Part shown: positions 15,293 through 24,562 of the stretch, one piece after another
Layout of the letters: each line of letters begins with the position of its first letter
How positions within the stretch are numbered: the stretch's first letter is position 1
Assembly (NCBI RefSeq): GCF_900659615.1
Contig: NZ_CAACUY010000020.1
Location: 17,379 to 81,378 of the forward strand
Direction of reading: 5' to 3'
Length of the DNA: 64,000 nt
From: Actinomadura fibrosa
Lineage (GTDB): Bacteria > Actinomycetota > Actinomycetes > Streptosporangiales > Streptosporangiaceae
Translations under genes and position numbers: made by a program
The notes under the pieces: generated by a model
Databases searched by the model: none
Seen by the model: only the letters and a program-made list of their open reading frames with translations
Told to the model about the DNA's origin: nothing

Positions 15293-17020
15293 GTGACCCG
15301 GAACCTCCTGCCCGGCGTGCCGCGCACGATGCTGGAGGTCCGGGTCCGCTGGGTGCTGCTGGTCGTGGTCGGGGTGGCGAACGCGGTCGGCGCGCTGGTG
15401 GTGCTGCTGTTCGCGACGTTCGTGGTGCCCGATCCGCCGTTGCGGGACCGGGATCACGTGCATTTCGTCAACGCGGTCGCGTTCTTCAGCTATCCGGTGG
15501 TCGCCGGGCCGGTGGCGCTGGTGGCGGGGCTGTGGCTGTGGCGGCCGGTGATCAGTCTCGTCCGGGAGGGCGGGGTGCCCGACCGGCGGCAGGGGCGTGC
15601 TGTGCTCCTCGGGCCGCTGACGTTGACGCTGCTCGTGGGCGCCCTGTGGGGGTTCGGCGCGGTCGGATGGGCCGCGCTGGACCTCGTGCTGTTCACCGGA
15701 CGGCTCGCGGTGAAGACGGGGCTGACGTGCCTGCTCGGCGCGGCGACCACGTGCACGATCGTCTACCTGCTGTCGGAGCGGCTGCTGCGGCCGGCGGCGG
15801 CGCTGGTGCTGGCGGCGGAGCGGCCGCGCCGGTTCCGGCTGCCGGGGGTCACGACGCGGGTCATGCTGGCGTGGGCGCTCGGGACGGCGATCCCCGTGTT
15901 CGGGCTGATCTGCGTCGCCGTGGCCGCGCTGGCCGCACCGGACATCGGCGCCACCCAGCTCGCCGTCACGATCCTCGGGTTGGGCGGAGCCGCGCTTGTC
16001 GTGGGCGTCTATGTCACCTATATGGCGACCCGGGCGATCGCCGATCCGATCAAGTCGGTGCGGACGGGCATGGCGCGGGTCGAGCGGGGCGACCTGCTCG
16101 CCGAGGTGGACGTGTACGACGCGAGCGAGGTCGGGCAGCTCCAGGCGGGGTTCAACCACATGGTCGCGGGCCTGCGGGAGCACGAGCGGCTGCGCGATCT
16201 GTTCGGACGGCATGTCGGGGAGGAGGTCGCCGGGCTGGCGCTGGAGCGCGGCGACATCAGGCTCGGCGGTGAGACGCGCGAGGTGGCGGTGCTGTTCGTC
16301 GACCTCGCCGGGTCCACGCGGCTCGCGGAGACGCGCAGCCCGGACGAGGTGGTGGAGCTCCTCAACACGTTCTTCGGCGTCGTGGTGGCGGTGGTCGCCG
16401 GGCACGGCGGTTGGATCAACAAGTTCGAGGGGGACGCGGCGCTCGCGATCTTCGGTGCGCCGGCCGCGCTGGACGACGCGGCGGGCTGCGCGCTCGGCGC
16501 GGCGCGGGAGCTCGCGGTGCGGCTGCGCGCGGAGGTCCCGATGCTGGACGCGGGGATCGGCGTGTCGGCGGGCCCGGTCGTCGCCGGGTACATCGGCGCG
16601 AAGGAGCGTTTCGAGTACACGGTCGTCGGTGATCCGGTGAACGAGGCCGCGCGGCTCAGTGACCTGGCGAAGCTGTCGCCCGGACGGGTGCTGGGGTCCG
16701 CGGCCGTCCTGGACGCGGCCCACCTGGCGGAGGCCGCCGCGTGGGATCGCGGCAAGTCGGTGACGTTGCGTGGGCGCAGCCGTCCGACGCGTCTGGTGGC
16801 TCCGAAGCCGTCCGAGGAGGCGGAGTCGGCCAAACAGACGGAGCCCGAGGTGGGCCAGGACGTGCCGCCCGTCCGGCGTAGGAGGTTGCCGCGCCATCCC
16901 GCGTTCCGGTTGGGGCGGAAGGTGCTGCTGGGGGCGCTGATCCTGGCGCGGATCGCGAAGGCGGCGCGTCCACCGGGCGGGTGCGCGCCACCGGACGGCG
17001 GCGCCGGAAAGTCGACCTAG
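15293..17020 (+). CDS. Membrane-bound class III adenylate cyclase (6 TM-HAMP-CHD)
   Basis: 575 aa from the GTG at 15293 (GGAGG 7 nt upstream). Six membrane segments (about 10-250), a HAMP linker (RAIADPIKSVRTGMARVERGDL), then the catalytic domain (about 320-500). Metal-binding Asp in VLFVDLAGSTRL and FEGDAALAIFG, substrate-specifying Lys (NKFEGD) and Asp (YTVVGDPVN), and transition-state Asn/Arg in VNEAARL are all present, so it should be active and adenine-specific. Layout matches the Mycobacterium Rv1318c-Rv1320c/Rv3645 group. The C-terminal tail is basic. It could supply cAMP to the cNMP-binding protein 3.7 kb downstream. Confidence 0.93.
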   Translation: MTRNLLPGVPRTMLEVRVRWVLLVVVGVANAVGALVVLLFATFVVPDPPLRDRDHVHFVNAVAFFSYPVVAGPVALVAGLWLWRPVISLVREGGVPDRRQGRAVLLGPLTLTLLVGALWGFGAVGWAALDLVLFTGRLAVKTGLTCLLGAATTCTIVYLLSERLLRPAAALVLAAERPRRFRLPGVTTRVMLAWALGTAIPVFGLICVAVAALAAPDIGATQLAVTILGLGGAALVVGVYVTYMATRAIADPIKSVRTGMARVERGDLLAEVDVYDASEVGQLQAGFNHMVAGLREHERLRDLFGRHVGEEVAGLALERGDIRLGGETREVAVLFVDLAGSTRLAETRSPDEVVELLNTFFGVVVAVVAGHGGWINKFEGDAALAIFGAPAALDDAAGCALGAARELAVRLRAEVPMLDAGIGVSAGPVVAGYIGAKERFEYTVVGDPVNEAARLSDLAKLSPGRVLGSAAVLDAAHLAEAAAWDRGKSVTLRGRSRPTRLVAPKPSEEAESAKQTEPEVGQDVPPVRRRRLPRHPAFRLGRKVLLGALILARIAKAARPPGGCAPPDGGAGKST

Positions 17021-17169
17021 CCGCCGTCAATACCGCGTTTCTCCCTTCGCGGCCGATCACGGGTGCGTATTGTCACTGTGCGTACATAACCTGCTACCGG
17101 CTAGTCACTTCCCTGTCATCGAACCGACCAATGGTGGGAGTGACACCGCCCAGCACTCGTGAGGTGAAG

Positions 17170-18108
17170 ATGCCACGACGGTACGGTCTCGCGCTCGCCG
17201 CGGTCGCGACCACGACGACGATCACCGGATCCGTGACGGACGCCGCCGCGGACCCGCACCCCGTCGTCTGGTCGCCGCCCGGCGCTCCCGAACCGCGTCC
17301 CCGAACCGTTGCCCATGCCGCCGCCGCACTGAACGCCAAGGTCGCCACCGTCGCGCACCGCGGCGCGTCGGCGTACGCGCCGGAGAACACGCTCGCCGCG
17401 TTCCGCCTAGCGAAGACCAAGCACGCGGACGTTTTCGAGCTGGACGTGCAGGAGACCAAGGACCACAAGCTCGTCATCCTGCACGACTCCACGCTGGCGA
17501 GGACGACCAACGTCGAGACCGTCTACCCGGGCAAGAAGCCGTGGAAGGTCTCCAGCCTGACGCTCGCCCAGGTCAAGAAGCTCGACGCGGGGTCGTGGTA
17601 CTCCGCCAAGTACAAGGGCCAGCGCGTGCCCACGCTGGCCGAGACGCTGAGCGCGATGCGCGGCAGCGGCCTCGGGCTGCTGCTGGAGATCAAGAACCCG
17701 GCGAGCTACCCCGGCATCGAGGGGCGGATCGCCGCCGAGCTGAAGCGCTCGCCGTCCTGGCTGCGCGCCGACCCGAACGAGCGGCGGCTCGCCGTGCAGT
17801 CGTTCGACTGGACGTCGGTCAACCGGTTCCACGCGCTGCTGCCCGCGGTGCCGACCGCGGTGCTCGGCACTCCCGCGGTCGCCGACCTGCCCAAGGTCGC
17901 CAAGTACGCAGACCAGGTCAACCCGCCGTACAAGGGGCTGACGGCGTCCTATGTGAAGAAGGTCCACGCGGCGCACATGGACGTGCTCACGTGGACGCTG
18001 AACGACCGGGCCTCCGTGCAGAAGGCCGTCAAGCTCGGTGTGGACGGCATCATCTCCAACAAGCCCGACATCGTGTACGGCGTCGTGAGGTCGCGCGAGG
18101 CGGTCTGA
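17170..18108 (+). CDS. Secreted glycerophosphodiester phosphodiesterase
   Basis: 312 aa from the ATG at 17170 (GAGGTGAAG directly upstream). Signal peptide of about 27 residues (basic start, LALAAVATTTTITGS, then AAA). GDPD TIM barrel: VAHRGASAYAPENTLAAF (catalytic His-Arg and Glu-Asn), ELDVQETKDHKLVILHD (metal Glu/Asp and catalytic His), LLLEIKNP, and C-terminal VLTWTLND...GVDGIISNKPDI. It hydrolyses glycerophosphodiesters to glycerol-3-phosphate and an alcohol outside the cell, probably to scavenge phosphate or glycerol. Confidence 0.93.
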   Translation: MPRRYGLALAAVATTTTITGSVTDAAADPHPVVWSPPGAPEPRPRTVAHAAAALNAKVATVAHRGASAYAPENTLAAFRLAKTKHADVFELDVQETKDHKLVILHDSTLARTTNVETVYPGKKPWKVSSLTLAQVKKLDAGSWYSAKYKGQRVPTLAETLSAMRGSGLGLLLEIKNPASYPGIEGRIAAELKRSPSWLRADPNERRLAVQSFDWTSVNRFHALLPAVPTAVLGTPAVADLPKVAKYADQVNPPYKGLTASYVKKVHAAHMDVLTWTLNDRASVQKAVKLGVDGIISNKPDIVYGVVRSREAV

Positions 18109-18139
18109 CCCTGCGAGGTCGGACGCGTGAGCTCCCAGG

Positions 18140-18163
18140 CCCGGCCGGAGGCGACCGGCCGGG
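18140..18163. terminator. GC-rich hairpin between convergent GDPD and LysR genes
   Basis: CCCGGCCGG and its complement with a 6-nt loop. No U tract, as is common in high-GC genomes. Confidence 0.5.
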
Positions 18164-18201
18164 ACCCGGGCGCCGCGCTCAGGGGACCCGGGCGCCGCGC
18201 C

Positions 18202-19107
18202 TCAGGGAACCGGGGCGGGCGGCGCGTTCCGTAGCCAGTCGCGGGCGCGGGTGATGAGCGCGCGCGCCGCCGGGTTGCGGGGGCCTTCCGCGCGCCAGGC
18301 GAGCGCGATGCGGCCGTACAGCTTCGGCCGGACGACCGGCATCGTGTGCAGCCGGTCCGCGTAGGGCTCGGCCGCCGACTCCGGCAGGATCGCCACGCCG
18401 AGGCCGAGCGCGGCGAGCTGCGCCAGCACGGTCGGGTCGCCCGCCTCGAAGGCGATGCGCGGGCGGACGCCGGCGGCGGCGCACGCCTCGTCCAGGACGG
18501 TGCGCAGGCCGGTGCCCCTCGGCAGGCTGATCAGGTCGCGGCCGCCGAGCGACGCGAGGGCGACGGCCGGGCGCCCGGCCAGCTCGTGGTCCAGTCCGAC
18601 GGCGGCGTGCAGGGGGTGCTCGACGACGACCTGCGTGTCGAGCCCCTCGGGCTCGGCGCCGCCGAGGCTGAGGAACGCGAGGTCGATGGCGCCGGCGCGC
18701 AGCGACGCCGCCAGGGACGCGGAGTCGTCCTGGGTGACGGTGATCTCCACGTTGGGGTGGTCGCGGTGGAACCCGGCCAGGATGCCGGGCAGGTCCAGGG
18801 CGCGGCTCCAGTCGATGGTGCCGATCGTGACGCGCCCGCGCAGCAGCCCCGTCAGCTCGTCCACGGTGAGCCGCGCGCCCTGGACGGCCGCGAGCGCCGC
18901 CCGCGCGTAGGGCAGGACGGCGGCGCCGACCTCGGTGAGCCGGACGGTCCGCCCGGAGCGGTCGAGCAGGGGCTGGCCGAGCTCGCGTTCGAGCTGCCGG
19001 ATCTGCGCGCTGACGCCGGGCTGGGCCACGTGCAGCCGGGCGGCGGCCCGGGTGAAACTGGCCTCCTCCGTCACCGCCACGAAGTACTCAAGCTGGCGCA
19101 GCTCCAT
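18202..19107 (-). CDS. LysR-family transcriptional regulator
   Basis: 301 aa from the ATG at 19107 (MELRQLEYFVAV, the classic LysR start). N-terminal winged HTH (SFTRAAARLHVAQPGVSAQIRQLERELGQPL), then a periplasmic-binding-like effector domain (about 90-295). The 197 bp to the divergent histidine kinase may hold its operator, but the target is not evident. No metabolic gene is divergently adjacent. Confidence 0.92.
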   Translation of the reverse strand: MELRQLEYFVAVTEEASFTRAAARLHVAQPGVSAQIRQLERELGQPLLDRSGRTVRLTEVGAAVLPYARAALAAVQGARLTVDELTGLLRGRVTIGTIDWSRALDLPGILAGFHRDHPNVEITVTQDDSASLAASLRAGAIDLAFLSLGGAEPEGLDTQVVVEHPLHAAVGLDHELAGRPAVALASLGGRDLISLPRGTGLRTVLDEACAAAGVRPRIAFEAGDPTVLAQLAALGLGVAILPESAAEPYADRLHTMPVVRPKLYGRIALAWRAEGPRNPAARALITRARDWLRNAPPAPVP

Positions 19108-19304
19108 AACGACCGATGCTAACAGCGCGGGCCTCCAGCGCTTCGACTTCTGGTAAGACTGGGACGGCCACGGTCGGCCACGCCCGCGCCGGCGGGCGGG
19201 GACCGGCCGTTCCACCATTCCTTTGGGCTTCCTTGGGCGGCCGGTTCCCGTTGCCATGTCCGGGCGCGGTGCGCCGGGTGATTACCTCGCCTGCGGGAGG
19301 TCGG

Positions 19305-20648
19305 GTGTACGGACGGCGCGCATGGTCGATACGGGTGCGGATGACCGTCAGAGCCGGGGCGGTCACCGCCCTGATCTGTGCCGTCCTGACCGTGCTGGTC
19401 GTCGCCGGTGTGCACGGCCGGACCGCCGAGCAGCGCCGCGAGCGGGCCGTCTCGGCGGCGCTGCACCTCGCCTACCTGATGCTGAGCGGGCAGGCGCCGC
19501 GGGAGCTGACCGCGCCGCACTCGATCGTGCTCCAGGTCCTCGACGCGCGGGGCGACGTGATCGCGGGGACGCCCGGCGTGCGGGACCGGGCGCGGATCGC
19601 CTCGTTCGTCCCGGACGCGCACCGCGTGTACGAGAGCAAGGTGCTGTGTCCGCCCGCCGGGCTGCGCGGATGCATGTACGTGCTCGCGTTCCGGGTGTAC
19701 GAACCGGGCGGCGACAGGGTGGTCTACGCCGCCGCCGAGGCCGTCCCCTGGTACGTCGGCGCCAGCCTCTGCACGTTCCTCGTCAGCCTGTCGCTGCTGG
19801 TGGTGATGCTCGTGGCGCTGCGGACGTGGCGGCGGGTGGACCAGACGCTCGCGCCGGTGGACGCGATTCGCGCCGAGCTGATGGAGATCACCGAGCGCCG
19901 GTCGGGGCACCGCGTCCCGGTGCCGGACACGCGCGACGAGATCCGGCTGCTCGCCGAGGCGGCGAACGCGACGCTCGACCGCCTCGATGCGGCGCTGGAG
20001 CGGCAGCGGGCGTTCACCTCCGACGCCTCCCACGACCTGCGCAGCCCGATCGCGGCCGCGCGGGCGCACCTGGAGGAGGCGCTCATGTACCCGGACGAGG
20101 TGGACTGGCCCGCCACCGGCCGCGCGGTCCTCCAGAGCCTCGACCGGCTCCAGGCGATCGTGACCGACCTGCTGGAGCTGGCCCGCCTGGACGCCGGGAA
20201 GTGGAAGGAGCCCGAGATCGTCGACCTCGCCGCGCTGGTCACGATCGAGCTGGCGAGGTCGGCCCGGAGCAAGCGGATCGTCACGCACCTCCGGGAGGCC
20301 GTGACGGTGCGGGGCGAGCGGCTGCGCCTCATCCGGCTGCTGACGAACCTGCTGGACAACGCCGAGCGGCACGCCGAGTCGCGGATCGACGTGACCGTGC
20401 GGGAGGAGGGCGGCGACGCCGTCCTGGAGGTGCTCGACGACGGCGGCGGCATCGCGGTGGGCGACCGGGAGGTCGTGTTCCAGCGGTTCGCCCGGCTCAG
20501 GGACGCGCAGGCGCGGGACGCCGGCGGGACGGGGCTCGGGCTGCCGATCGCCCGGGAGATCGCCAAGGCGCACGGCGGTGACCTGACCATCGAGGACAGC
20601 GACCGGGGCGCCCGCTTCGTCCTCCGCATCCCCCGCGAGCGGAGGTGA
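19305..20648 (+). CDS. Orphan two-component sensor histidine kinase
   Basis: 447 aa from the GTG at 19305 (GGGAGG 5 nt upstream). Membrane segment at about 15-35, an extracytoplasmic domain with a Cys pair (CPPAGLRGC), a second membrane segment (about 155-175) and HAMP. HisKA has the H-box SDASHDLRSPIAAAR; HATPase has N-box LTNLLDNAERHA, G1 DDGGGI and G2 GGTGLGLPI. Autophosphorylation and phosphotransfer to a response regulator are expected, but none is adjacent on either side. Confidence 0.92.
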   Translation: MYGRRAWSIRVRMTVRAGAVTALICAVLTVLVVAGVHGRTAEQRRERAVSAALHLAYLMLSGQAPRELTAPHSIVLQVLDARGDVIAGTPGVRDRARIASFVPDAHRVYESKVLCPPAGLRGCMYVLAFRVYEPGGDRVVYAAAEAVPWYVGASLCTFLVSLSLLVVMLVALRTWRRVDQTLAPVDAIRAELMEITERRSGHRVPVPDTRDEIRLLAEAANATLDRLDAALERQRAFTSDASHDLRSPIAAARAHLEEALMYPDEVDWPATGRAVLQSLDRLQAIVTDLLELARLDAGKWKEPEIVDLAALVTIELARSARSKRIVTHLREAVTVRGERLRLIRLLTNLLDNAERHAESRIDVTVREEGGDAVLEVLDDGGGIAVGDREVVFQRFARLRDAQARDAGGTGLGLPIAREIAKAHGGDLTIEDSDRGARFVLRIPRERR

Positions 20649-20671
20649 CGGCCTGGCCGGGGAAAAGGAGA

Positions 20672-20697
20672 ACCCCGCGTGGACGAGCGCGCGGGGT
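20672..20697. terminator. Hairpin between convergent kinase and cNMP/cyclase genes
   Basis: ACCCCGCG and CGCGGGGT with a 10-nt loop. A second, self-complementary 20-bp palindrome follows at 20717-20736. Both lie between convergent genes. Confidence 0.6.
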
Positions 20698-20766
20698 GGG
20701 GGCGGCGGGCCGGAGGCCCGCACGGGCCCGTGCGGGGAGCGGGCCGTGGTGCCTGGTGGACCGGGA

Positions 20767-22578
20767 TCAGCAGGCGGGGTGGACGGGCGCGCCCAGCAGG
20801 TGCATCCATCCGCGGACGTCGGACTCCTTCACCCGGCAGCGCACCGGCTCGTAGTCGGCGGCGTCGACGTAGCCGGGGCTGTGGGCGATGACGGAGTCGT
20901 ACACGAAGGACGAGGCGATGAAGCCGAGGTCGGCGCCGGTCGCGGCGAGCCGCTCCTTCAGGGGGCGGGCCTCCAGCAGCCGGGCGGTGTGGATGACGGG
21001 CCAGCCGGCGACGCCCTCGGCGTCCGGCATGACGGGGCCGACGTGCAGCGCGACCCTCAGCTGGATGCGGACGGCCCTGCTGGAGCGGCGGTTGTGGCGG
21101 CGCAGCAGCGCCGCGAGCCGCGCGATCATCGGGTCGATGACGGCGGCGGTCGGCACCCCGGGCGGGACGACGATGAGCGCGCCGTCGCCGCGGTCCTCGC
21201 GGTGGCAGGCGTCCCACGGCACCCGCGACGCGCGGAAGGCGTCGCGCAGGAACCCGTACATGGCGCTGCGCACCGCGAGGCGGTCGGTGTCGTCGCGGTG
21301 CACCGCGTCGCTGAACCCGGCGATGTCGGTGAACAGGATCGAGCAGTTCTGCCCCGCCCAGGACGGCCCCGCGCCCACGGCCGCGGACCCGTGCCGCATC
21401 GTGCCGTCCTGCTGGAACGGCTCCGCTCCGGACGCCATCGGGACGGTGTGCTGCGGGACGACCGCGTGGTACGGGGACGCCGCCGGGTGCGGAGGCCAGG
21501 TCGCGTCCGAGGACAACTCGGTCGAGTAGGGAGGAAGCCCGGCGTACGGGTTGGACGGGTGCCATGTGTACGGCTGAGCCGTGTACGGGTTGTACGGGTT
21601 GGTTGCGTATGGGTTCGTCGTGTGCGGGTTCGTCGTGTGCGGGGGCGCGCCCGCGTACCGCTGCGGCGGTCCGTACTGCGCGGCGGGCCCGTAAGGGTGC
21701 ATCACGGGATATGAAGGCATGACATACGGGGAAGGCTCGTATGGCGTCGCGGGCAGTACTGTCGCCGACTGGCCCGGCGGCGTGTGCGGCGGTGCCGCGG
21801 GGGACGGAAACCCCGGAGCCACGGGCGCCTGCCCCGGAGGGTTTTCGGACACGGACGGCACGCCGTACGCCTGCTCGCTCAGCGGCGCGGACGAAGAGCC
21901 GTACGCCTGCCCGGATAGCGGTGCGCCGTACGCCTGCTCGCTCAGCGGTGCGGACGAAGCCCCGTACGCCTGCTCGCTCAGCGGTGCGGACGAAGCCCCG
22001 TACGCCTGCCCGGCCAGCGGTGCGCCGTACGCCCGCCCGGACAGCCGCGCGGACGGCACGCCGTAGGTCTGCGCGGGCGGTGCGCCGTTCGCCTGCTCGG
22101 TCAGCCGGTCGTACATCTCGCGTTCGAGCACGGCGAGGACGCGCGGCTGGTCGGAGAGGTAGGCGGCGAACTCCTGCGTGCTCATCCGCAGCGCGCGGAC
22201 GGTGTCCATGGCGACGATGGTGGCCGACCGCTGCCGCAGGAGCAGGGCGGCGCGCTCGCCGATGATGTCGCCGGGACCGCGGAAGGCGATGATCCGCTCG
22301 GACCCGTCCCGCTCGACGCAGACCCGGATCCAGCCGGACAGGATGACGAGGACGTGGTCGGCGGTCTGGCCCTCCCGCCACAGCACGTCGCCGATGGGGT
22401 ACTCGACCTCGTCGGCGGACGCGACGAGCGCGTCCTGCTCGACGGAGGTGAGCGCCTGCCAGAAGCCCCGCTCGGACAGCGCGCCGGAGGCGCCCGGCGT
22501 GAGGGCCGCCGGGCTCCCGGAGGCCAGTGCGGCCGGAACGAGCAGGTCAGGGTCGTGCCGGTGCTCGCGGTCGGTCAT
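20767..22578 (-). CDS. cNMP-binding / cyclase-like fusion protein with repeat linker
   Basis: 603 aa from the ATG at 22578 (GGGAGGTG upstream). Residues 45-150 form a cyclic-nucleotide-binding domain with an intact phosphate-binding cassette (GERAALLLRQRSAT: Glu108, Arg117). Residues 165-245 are tandem Tyr-Gly-Ala-Ser repeats around QAYGASSAPLSE; 250-390 is Pro/Tyr/Asn-rich (HTTNP, NPY). Residues 410-595 form a cyclase-like domain: ILFTDIAGFSD (Asp418), EDRGDGALIV (Asp465), TARLLEA (Arg533). No DNA-binding domain and no membrane segment. The C-terminal domain is the same subfamily as the island cyclase at 4998-5609. It may be an allosteric cNMP-responsive cyclase or sensor; activity is unproven. 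Confidence 0.82.
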   Translation of the reverse strand: MTDREHRHDPDLLVPAALASGSPAALTPGASGALSERGFWQALTSVEQDALVASADEVEYPIGDVLWREGQTADHVLVILSGWIRVCVERDGSERIIAFRGPGDIIGERAALLLRQRSATIVAMDTVRALRMSTQEFAAYLSDQPRVLAVLEREMYDRLTEQANGAPPAQTYGVPSARLSGRAYGAPLAGQAYGASSAPLSEQAYGASSAPLSEQAYGAPLSGQAYGSSSAPLSEQAYGVPSVSENPPGQAPVAPGFPSPAAPPHTPPGQSATVLPATPYEPSPYVMPSYPVMHPYGPAAQYGPPQRYAGAPPHTTNPHTTNPYATNPYNPYTAQPYTWHPSNPYAGLPPYSTELSSDATWPPHPAASPYHAVVPQHTVPMASGAEPFQQDGTMRHGSAAVGAGPSWAGQNCSILFTDIAGFSDAVHRDDTDRLAVRSAMYGFLRDAFRASRVPWDACHREDRGDGALIVVPPGVPTAAVIDPMIARLAALLRRHNRRSSRAVRIQLRVALHVGPVMPDAEGVAGWPVIHTARLLEARPLKERLAATGADLGFIASSFVYDSVIAHSPGYVDAADYEPVRCRVKESDVRGWMHLLGAPVHPAC

Positions 22579-23377
22579 CGCCGCACCTCCCTCGGGAGGG
22601 CGAGGGCGGCGGTGGCCGGGGTCGCGGGGTGGACGTCGAAGGTCGGGGGACGGTACTGCGCTGCTGGCATCATGTCGGGACCCCATGCTTCCGATCGCGG
22701 CTCCGGGATGCCCGGCGACGGGCCGCCGCGCCTTCGCGACGGCCGCGTCCACCGGCGGCCGAAAGCCGCATCACCTATAGCCCGCACCGCGTGATCGCGG
22801 TTAGACTGGGTGAGTCCGCAGGGTACGTTTCACCAGGTCAATCCCGGTTTCTCTGCGTTTTCGCAGGAGAGTTCGACGAAAAGCCTGGCGCGCGCGCCCC
22901 ACGGGCCTCTGGGAGTCGCTCTCCGCTTTTCGCTGATCCGCATGGCTCGCAACCGGTGACCGGCGGAAGGTGGGGGCGACTCTATTTCATTTTCGGTACT
23001 GCCGAAATCGTCCTTCTGCGGTGTGCCCTCCCGTGCGCTCCCCGTCGGCCGGTGCCTCGCAGGCGGCGGATGCGGTGCTCGCCTTCCCCCGGTCACCCTC
23101 CGTTCGGAGAACTTTCGCTTACGAGCTAGCAGGACGTCCTATTGCATCGTGGAGCCTGCTAATCTGCTACCAAGCACGCTACAACATAGTTTGCCGACAT
23201 GCAGCACGCTGCCAGCTCTGGATGTGATTTCCGGCGACGTGACGGGGGGTCCGGCCCGATGGCCGAGGTCCGGGACGCGAGAAGCATGACGAAGTGGCGT
23301 CATGTATCCCGTCAGGTCGCCGACTGCCAGGTGGCAGATCTGCTGATGGCACCGACCGCACAGGGTGAGCGATCGTC
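22579..23377. other. 799-bp divergent intergenic region, no supported gene
   Basis: Short open frames here lack ribosome sites and resemble no family. The part 23100-23220 is lower in GC and should carry promoters for the HTH gene to the right; the leftward promoter of the cNMP/cyclase gene lies near 22600-22800. A small inverted repeat TTTCGG/CCGAAA (22991-23007) is present. Confidence 0.5.
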
Positions 23378-24250
23378 ATGACGAACGACCAGGGTCCCAT
23401 CGTCCAGAGCGCCCTGCTGCGCGCCGAGCTCGTCCGCCTCCGCAAGGAGAAGGGGATGACGCAGGAACAGGTGGTCAGGAAGCTCGAATGGTCGCCGTCG
23501 AAGCTCATCCGGGTGGAGGGCGGCAAGAACTCGATCACCCGCGTCGACCTCCAGGCGCTGCTCTCGATCTATGGCGTCACGTCCGAGAGCCGGCAGGAGC
23601 GGTTGCAGGCCCTGGCCAGGGGCGCGCGCGAGCCCGCCTGGTGGAACGCCTACCGGGGCGAGTTCGACGACTCGTTCCTCACCTTCGTCGGGTACGCCGC
23701 GGGCGCCGCGTTCATCCGCCACTTCCACGGGACGGTCGTCCCAGGCCTCCTCCAGACGGCCGAGTACGCGCAGGTCCTGTCCACGGGCATGGTGTCGCCG
23801 CAGCAGCAGGCGTTCGGGGTGAAGCTCCGCCTCCAGCGGCAGAAGGAGCTCGCCAAGCGGGAGAACCCGCCGCGCCAGTACTACATCATCGACGAGGCCG
23901 TGGTCCGCCGCCACGTGGGCATCAAGGTCGACCCGGCGATCATGCCCAACCAGCTCCGGCACATCGCCGACACCGTCGAGCAGAGCGACTCGCTGACCGT
24001 CCGCGTCATCCCGTTCAGCGTGGGCGCGCACCTCGGCATCCACGGCCCGTTCACGGTGCTGGAGTTCGAGGGCGGCCTGAACGACGTCCTCTACCTGGAG
24101 GGACGTCCCGGCGCCAACATCCTGATCACCGGTGACGACGAGCGGACCGCCGAGTACCGCGACAGCTTCGAGATCCTCCTGGACGAGGCGCTGCCCGCGG
24201 AGGAGTCGCTCGCGCTGATCCGGCAGGCCGCCGAGGACCTGATGGCCTGA
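23378..24250 (+). CDS. HTH (XRE) regulator with DUF5753
   Basis: 290 aa. HTH_31-type N-terminus (LRAELVRLRKEKGMTQEQVVRKLEWSPSKLIRVEGGKNSI), then a DUF5753 ligand or protein-interaction domain with hallmarks IRHFHGTVVPGLLQTAEYA and C-terminal FTVLEF...DVLYLEG. This family is extremely abundant in actinomycetes and usually pairs with a DUF397 protein, found here 312 bp downstream. Some pairs (Scr1/Scr2) behave like toxin-antitoxin modules or development regulators. Confidence 0.93.
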   Translation: MTNDQGPIVQSALLRAELVRLRKEKGMTQEQVVRKLEWSPSKLIRVEGGKNSITRVDLQALLSIYGVTSESRQERLQALARGAREPAWWNAYRGEFDDSFLTFVGYAAGAAFIRHFHGTVVPGLLQTAEYAQVLSTGMVSPQQQAFGVKLRLQRQKELAKRENPPRQYYIIDEAVVRRHVGIKVDPAIMPNQLRHIADTVEQSDSLTVRVIPFSVGAHLGIHGPFTVLEFEGGLNDVLYLEGRPGANILITGDDERTAEYRDSFEILLDEALPAEESLALIRQAAEDLMA

Positions 24251-24562
24251 CCCGCTCCCCCGGGCGGGAGCCCCGGGGCCCGCGGGTCGTCCCCGGGAGC
24301 CGTGCCGGCTCCCGCCCGAACCCGTATCCGACCGGAGGTGACAGCCGTATCGGGCATCCCTAAGGCGCGTGGCCTTCATAGCACGCAACGTGATCTTGTG
24401 TTCCCGTGTAGGCGGAATTGCTGGAACCGTTTACACTCGTGATCGGGAATTCATCCACAAGGTCGTGGTTTGTTGTGCCCTGCTTGGCTCTCGTCCGGCG
24501 GGTGTTCTTGCCCGATCGGCTGGCAAGACGGCACCCGCCGGCAATGGATGGAGGGTTGCCGG
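24251..24562. other. 312-bp gap between the DUF5753 and DUF397 genes
   Basis: It contains a hairpin terminator (24261-24318), then a less GC-rich stretch (24365-24480) that could be a separate promoter for the DUF397 gene. No gene is supported. Confidence 0.5.
24261..24318 (+). terminator. Terminator-like hairpin after the DUF5753 gene
   Basis: 12-bp perfect arms CGGGCGGGAGCC / GGCTCCCGCCCG, with further GC-rich pairing in the interior. Confidence 0.6.

Noticed and set aside
13642..15327. Long minus-strand open frame (561 codons) opposite the amino-acid permease
   Set aside because: Arg/His/Pro-rich shadow of the permease gene, with no domain or ribosome site.
15128..16897. Long minus-strand open frame (589 codons) opposite the adenylate cyclase
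   Set aside because: Antisense shadow; the plus frame has a complete class III cyclase.
22527..23129. 200-codon frame in the large divergent intergenic region
   Set aside because: It begins inside the opposite gene, has Arg/Gly-rich composition and no start signal.
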